From Acetobacter sicerae (lineage in GTDB: Bacteria > Pseudomonadota > Alphaproteobacteria > Acetobacterales > Acetobacteraceae), in assembly GCF_011516765.1 (NCBI RefSeq), contig NZ_JAAABN010000010.1, forward strand, positions 1-64,000: 64,000 nt of DNA, given 5' to 3'. Below, piece after piece: positions 61,293 to 64,000 of the stretch. Position 1 is the first letter of the stretch; each line of letters begins with the position of its first letter. The notes beneath the pieces were generated by a model that was not told the origin of the DNA, did no database searches, and saw only the letters and a list, made by a program, of their open reading frames with translations. Made by a program: the position numbers and the translations under genes.

Positions 61293-61901
61293 ATGGCATT
61301 TGAACTGCCTGCCCTCCCTTACTCCTATAACGCCCTTGCCGCCAAAGGCATGTGCCAGGAGACTCTGGAACTTCATCACGACAAGCATCATCAGGCCTAT
61401 GTGACAGCCCTGAACAACTTCGTCGAAGCCAAGCCGGAACTTCAGGGCAAGTCCCTCGACGAGATCATTCTTTCCGTCAAAGGCGATCCAGCTCAGGCTC
61501 CCGTTTTCAACAATGCGGGTCAGCACTGGAACCACATCCTTTTCTGGCAGAACCTGTCCTCCAACGGTGGCGCAATTCCGCCGGCTCTCGAAGCCAAGAT
61601 CAAGGAAGATCTGGGCAGCGTTGAAGCCTTCAAGGAAGAGTTCAAGAAGGCCGCCACCACGCAGTTCGGCTCCGGCTGGGCATGGCTGGTCCTGAACCCG
61701 AACGGTAAGCTGGCTGTCACCAAGACCGCCAACGGCAGCAACCCGCTCGCCGAAGGTCAGGGCACGGCGCTTCTCGGCCTCGACGTCTGGGAGCACGCCT
61801 ACTACCTCGACTTCCGTAACCGTCGTCCTGACTACATCACCAACTATCTCGACAAGCTCGCCAACTACGAGTTCGCCGAAGCTCAGCTGAAATCTGCCTG
61901 A
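61293..61901 (+). CDS. sodB: Superoxide dismutase (Fe type)
   Basis: A 202-residue cytoplasmic enzyme that dismutates superoxide. Metal ligands are His in 'LELHHDKHHQAYVTALNN', His in 'NNAGQHWNHILFWQNLS', and Asp/His in 'LLGLDVWEHAYYLDFRNRRP'. 'GSGWAWLVLN' is also characteristic. The sequence fits the Fe/cambialistic group. The ATG at 61293 has GGAG nine bases upstream; the frame begins at 61269. A strong terminator follows. Confidence 0.97.
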   Translation: MAFELPALPYSYNALAAKGMCQETLELHHDKHHQAYVTALNNFVEAKPELQGKSLDEIILSVKGDPAQAPVFNNAGQHWNHILFWQNLSSNGGAIPPALEAKIKEDLGSVEAFKEEFKKAATTQFGSGWAWLVLNPNGKLAVTKTANGSNPLAEGQGTALLGLDVWEHAYYLDFRNRRPDYITNYLDKLANYEFAEAQLKSA

Positions 61902-62217
61902 GCCACAAAAAAACAGGCCGGAGGATAATTCCTCCGGCCTGTCTCTTTTTAGAATCATGCTTTTTGTAAACCGGGCAGAAGGCTCACCATCCCTCACCCG
62001 ATGTCTGTTTCAATTCACCACAGATCCCGGAATGAACCCCGCAGGCTTCCACCCGAGACGGGCGATCTGACTGAAATACTGTCCGAAATAATCGGACCGA
62101 AATGACCGGGTCCGTCACGCTTGCAAATAATTCCGCGTCCTGTTCGGCCGGACACACGGACATTCCGGTTTAAAAACAGATAAAATGATCTTTGTAGAAA
62201 CTGTTTGCTGAAATGAA
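61902..62217. other. Intergenic region between sodB and the thioredoxin-like gene
   Basis: About 315 bp between two convergent genes. It holds the sodB terminator. I see no gene in the rest. Confidence 0.5.
61913..61950 (+). terminator. Strong terminator of sodB
   Basis: ACAGGCCGGAGG (61913-61924) and CCTCCGGCCTGT (61931-61942) form a perfect 12-bp stem with a six-base loop, followed by CTCTTTTT, 12 bp after the sodB stop. Confidence 0.93.
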
Positions 62218-62739
62218 TCAGTTCAGCTTGCCCCAGGCTGCCAGCTGATCGACAACCGCCTGCGGCGTCATCTTGCTCGCATTGGACAAGGCCGCAACGG
62301 TGCCTGTGTTGAGGAGTTTTCCTTCCGGGGACACAATCAGGACGGAAGGCACCGCCGTAATTTCGACACCGTAATTTTCGCCAATACCCATATTCGTGTT
62401 GTGACGGGAAATATTGATCACCACCACTTCAAAATTCTGGGCGATCCATGCCGACACTGCCGGAATCGCAAGGACGCCCGACAGAGCCCAGCAGTCAGGC
62501 GACCAGTTTCCTCCAAAATCCAGCAAAACCGGTTTGTCACTCACCTTGGCGCGGGCAATCGCCGCCTGAAGCTGTCCCTGCGCCATTTGAGGCGCCGGGT
62601 AGGGCACCACAACCGGGTGAACCGGATCGTTACCAACCACAGGAGCCGTCGTCATTGTCCGGGCCATGGCGGCCTCCGACACCATACCAGCCAGCGTGAC
62701 ACTGCACGTCAGACACAACACTAATTTCCGAAAACGCAT
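62218..62739 (-). CDS. Exported thioredoxin-like protein with a single active-site cysteine
   Basis: A 173-residue precursor. The signal peptide is 'FRKLVLCLTCSVTLAGMVSE', cleaved near 'AAMA'. The thioredoxin fold begins at 'KPVLLDFGGNWSPDCWALSG' and has the cis-proline in 'ITAVPSVLIVSPEGKLLNTG'. The usual WCxxC is W-S-P-D-C (Ser80, Cys83), so the nucleophilic cysteine is replaced by serine. It could bind a mixed-disulfide partner but should not reduce disulfides like TlpA. AAGGAG lies five bases before the ATG at 62739. Confidence 0.85.
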   Translation of the reverse strand: MRFRKLVLCLTCSVTLAGMVSEAAMARTMTTAPVVGNDPVHPVVVPYPAPQMAQGQLQAAIARAKVSDKPVLLDFGGNWSPDCWALSGVLAIPAVSAWIAQNFEVVVINISRHNTNMGIGENYGVEITAVPSVLIVSPEGKLLNTGTVAALSNASKMTPQAVVDQLAAWGKLN

Positions 62740-62821
62740 CACATCTCCTTCCCCTCAAGTGGATCCGTGATGTCGTCTTTTCACTGTCACAAAAGACATT
62801 CGCAACAAGAGAATGCAAATT

Positions 62822-63757
62822 TCAGAAGATTCCGTTTTCGGACCAGAAAAATGTCACTTCATGCTTGTTGTGAAACAGATGCGCGAGACGTGCGCCGGGA
62901 ATGGCCGCGAACTGATCCAGAATGGCGAAATCGGTCTCACCCTGAAACTTCACGCTCATGACAATCCGCGCGGTTCGTCCTGCTTCAATCCATCGTTTGG
63001 CCAGCGTCAGAAGACGTTCCGGGTAAGCAATAACATCGGAAAACAGCCAGTCCACACGCTCTTCATTGAGCGGCTCAAGACCAAAGGCGCTTTCCTGTCG
63101 GAAACGCACACCCGGCATGGCCGCGACAGACGGTGAAAGCGGCGCACGGTCAACTGCCGTGACATTGGCGCCAAGTTTCGCAATGGCCCAGGTCCATCCG
63201 CCCGGTGTCGCACCCAGATCCAGACAGGTCTCCCCCGGCATCGGCCAACGTCCCAGTCGGGTGCAGGCTTCCCATAGTTTCAGATAGGCCCGTGAAGGCG
63301 GCCCCTCCCGATCTTCAATAAACTTCACCTCACCCATCGGAAAAGGGCTTGTCTTGGCTTGGGAAAACAGAATCCGGTCGGGAGCCAGAAGTGTCCAGCC
63401 ACCGAGCGGACTTGTTGGTGGCAACTGCGGAAACACCAGCGGCGCTGCTTTGACGGGCGGTAGCCTGTCGACAATCAGCGCGGCGCGACGGAAGAACTCC
63501 ACCGGCGCAAGCGACCAGTTCCGCTGCCTGCCTTTCAGCAGACGCGCAGCCTCGCCAATTGAAACGATCGTGTGAATTTCAGGCGTTGTCCAGACATCAA
63601 GCGCCCAGACACTGGGTACAGGAGGCGCTTCGCAGACCGCCAGCCGTCCATGCCAGAAGGCTGGCGTCACCCCAAGTCGTTCCAGCTCCTTTTGCAGGAC
63701 GCCCTCAAATCCCGGAGCGGCGACATAGACACTGCCAACAGAAATATCATCAGTCAT
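62822..63757 (-). CDS. RlmM-like rRNA methyltransferase
   Basis: A protein of about 311 residues with a FtsJ/RlmM-type SAM-dependent methyltransferase domain: 'CLDLGATPGGWTWAIAKLGA' is the SAM motif, 'NVTAVDRAPLSPSVAAMPGV' follows, and 'VDWLFSDVIAYPERLLTL' and 'ARIVMSVKFQGETDF' supply the K-D-K residues. The N-terminal part (YVAAPGFEGVLQKELERLGV) resembles the THUMP-like region of RlmM, which 2'-O-methylates C2498 of 23S rRNA. The exact target here is inferred. It overlaps the DUF423 gene by eight bases. Confidence 0.85.
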   Translation of the reverse strand: MTDDISVGSVYVAAPGFEGVLQKELERLGVTPAFWHGRLAVCEAPPVPSVWALDVWTTPEIHTIVSIGEAARLLKGRQRNWSLAPVEFFRRAALIVDRLPPVKAAPLVFPQLPPTSPLGGWTLLAPDRILFSQAKTSPFPMGEVKFIEDREGPPSRAYLKLWEACTRLGRWPMPGETCLDLGATPGGWTWAIAKLGANVTAVDRAPLSPSVAAMPGVRFRQESAFGLEPLNEERVDWLFSDVIAYPERLLTLAKRWIEAGRTARIVMSVKFQGETDFAILDQFAAIPGARLAHLFHNKHEVTFFWSENGIF

Positions 63758-64000
63758 GACGAGCAAGAAATCCTACGCCAAGAAGAACCCATGAACAGAT
63801 CAGGAGAGAACCACCCGTCGGCGCAACGCTCCCCAGATGGTGACCGGAAAAAGCCGTCACATACAGAGCGCCGCAGAAGAGCATGATGCCGGGCAGCATC
63901 ATGCAACCAGCCAGCGCCTGCAGACGCGAGGGAGTGCGCAGGCCCATACCCAACGCCAGCAGGGCCAGCGCGTGCCACATCTGCATCTGCACCGCCTCAC
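63750..64000 (-). CDS. DUF423-family membrane protein (5' end outside the window)
   Basis: The C-terminal part of a small membrane protein, cut by the end of the window. The visible sequence has 'MWHALALLALG' (the Q-[YM]-H-A-L-A-L-L consensus of DUF423), 'LPGIMLFCGALYVTAFSG', and a final 'APTGGSLLICSWVLLGVGFL' with the conserved P-x-GG. Several hydrophobic segments are visible. The family's function is unknown. It overlaps the RlmM-like gene start, so the two are probably cotranscribed. Confidence 0.8.
   Translation of the reverse strand, partial: EAVQMQMWHALALLALGMGLRTPSRLQALAGCMMLPGIMLFCGALYVTAFSGHHLGSVAPTGGSLLICSWVLLGVGFLARHD

Noticed and set aside
1-64000. tRNA, rRNA, CRISPR array, toxin-antitoxin pair or prophage
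   Set aside because: I looked for tRNA T-arm-like sequences, regularly spaced repeats, small overlapping toxin-antitoxin-like genes and phage structural genes and found none that hold up. T-arm-like matches lie inside coding sequence.

Overview
The window looks like a chromosome segment from an acetic acid bacterium (Acetobacteraceae, Alphaproteobacteria). The evidence is a two-gene PQQ alcohol dehydrogenase (adhA-adhB), a cytochrome bo3-type ubiquinol oxidase operon, an OlsB-type ornithine-lipid acyltransferase, a moderately high G+C content with frequent GTG/TTG starts, and the alphaproteobacterial order of the envelope genes. The species cannot be named from this sequence alone. Gene density is high. 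I see no prophage, CRISPR array, rRNA or tRNA, and no intact insertion sequence.

Layout. 0.1-3.7 kb, minus strand: fur, olsB, lnt and an XRE regulator. 3.8-10.8 kb: a TusA-like protein, then a glycan module made of a GT4 glycosyltransferase, a WecA/MraY-type phosphosugar transferase, a PglF-like nucleotide-sugar dehydratase and a DegT aminotransferase. Three small genes are translationally coupled to or close behind this module. 10.9-14.5 kb: a cobalamin riboswitch, a TonB-dependent receptor and a NiCoT Ni/Co permease, probably a B12-repressed metal uptake operon. 14.7-20.8 kb: a secreted DUF1134-like protein, a MarR regulator, an M17 peptidase, a SUV3-like helicase and ferredoxin. 21.1-31 kb: the respiratory block with cyoABCD, a Bax-inhibitor-1 protein and adhAB. 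Together adhAB and cyoABCD encode ethanol oxidation, quinone reduction and quinol oxidation.

31.8-36.1 kb, minus strand: rpmH-rnpA-yidD-yidC-engB-argB. 36.3-38.1 kb: an unusual membrane protein with only a histidine-kinase dimerisation-type domain, glyoxalase I and an O-acyltransferase. 38.3-50.8 kb, minus strand: the long envelope series pyrH-frr-uppS-cdsA-dxr-rseP-bamA-skp-lpxD-fabZ-lpxA-lpxI, interrupted by a terminator-like hairpin between cdsA and dxr. 51.3-57.7 kb, minus strand: folK, rpoZ, rsh, acpS, lepB, rnc, era. 57.8-64 kb: NYN-domain protein, a degenerate uracil-DNA-glycosylase-like protein, a beta-hydroxyacid dehydrogenase, an NDUFAF6-like protein, Fe superoxide dismutase, a single-cysteine thioredoxin-like protein, an RlmM-like methyltransferase and a DUF423 gene cut by the window end.

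The most informative regulatory signal is the riboswitch at 10931-11118. A perfect 9-bp hairpin at 11208-11235 buries the ribosome-binding site of the receptor gene, which fits translational control. Other points worth a second look are the kinase-like fragment at 36297, the pseudo-glycosylase at 58488, the thioredoxin-like protein that has lost one active-site cysteine, and a small dispersed palindromic repeat.
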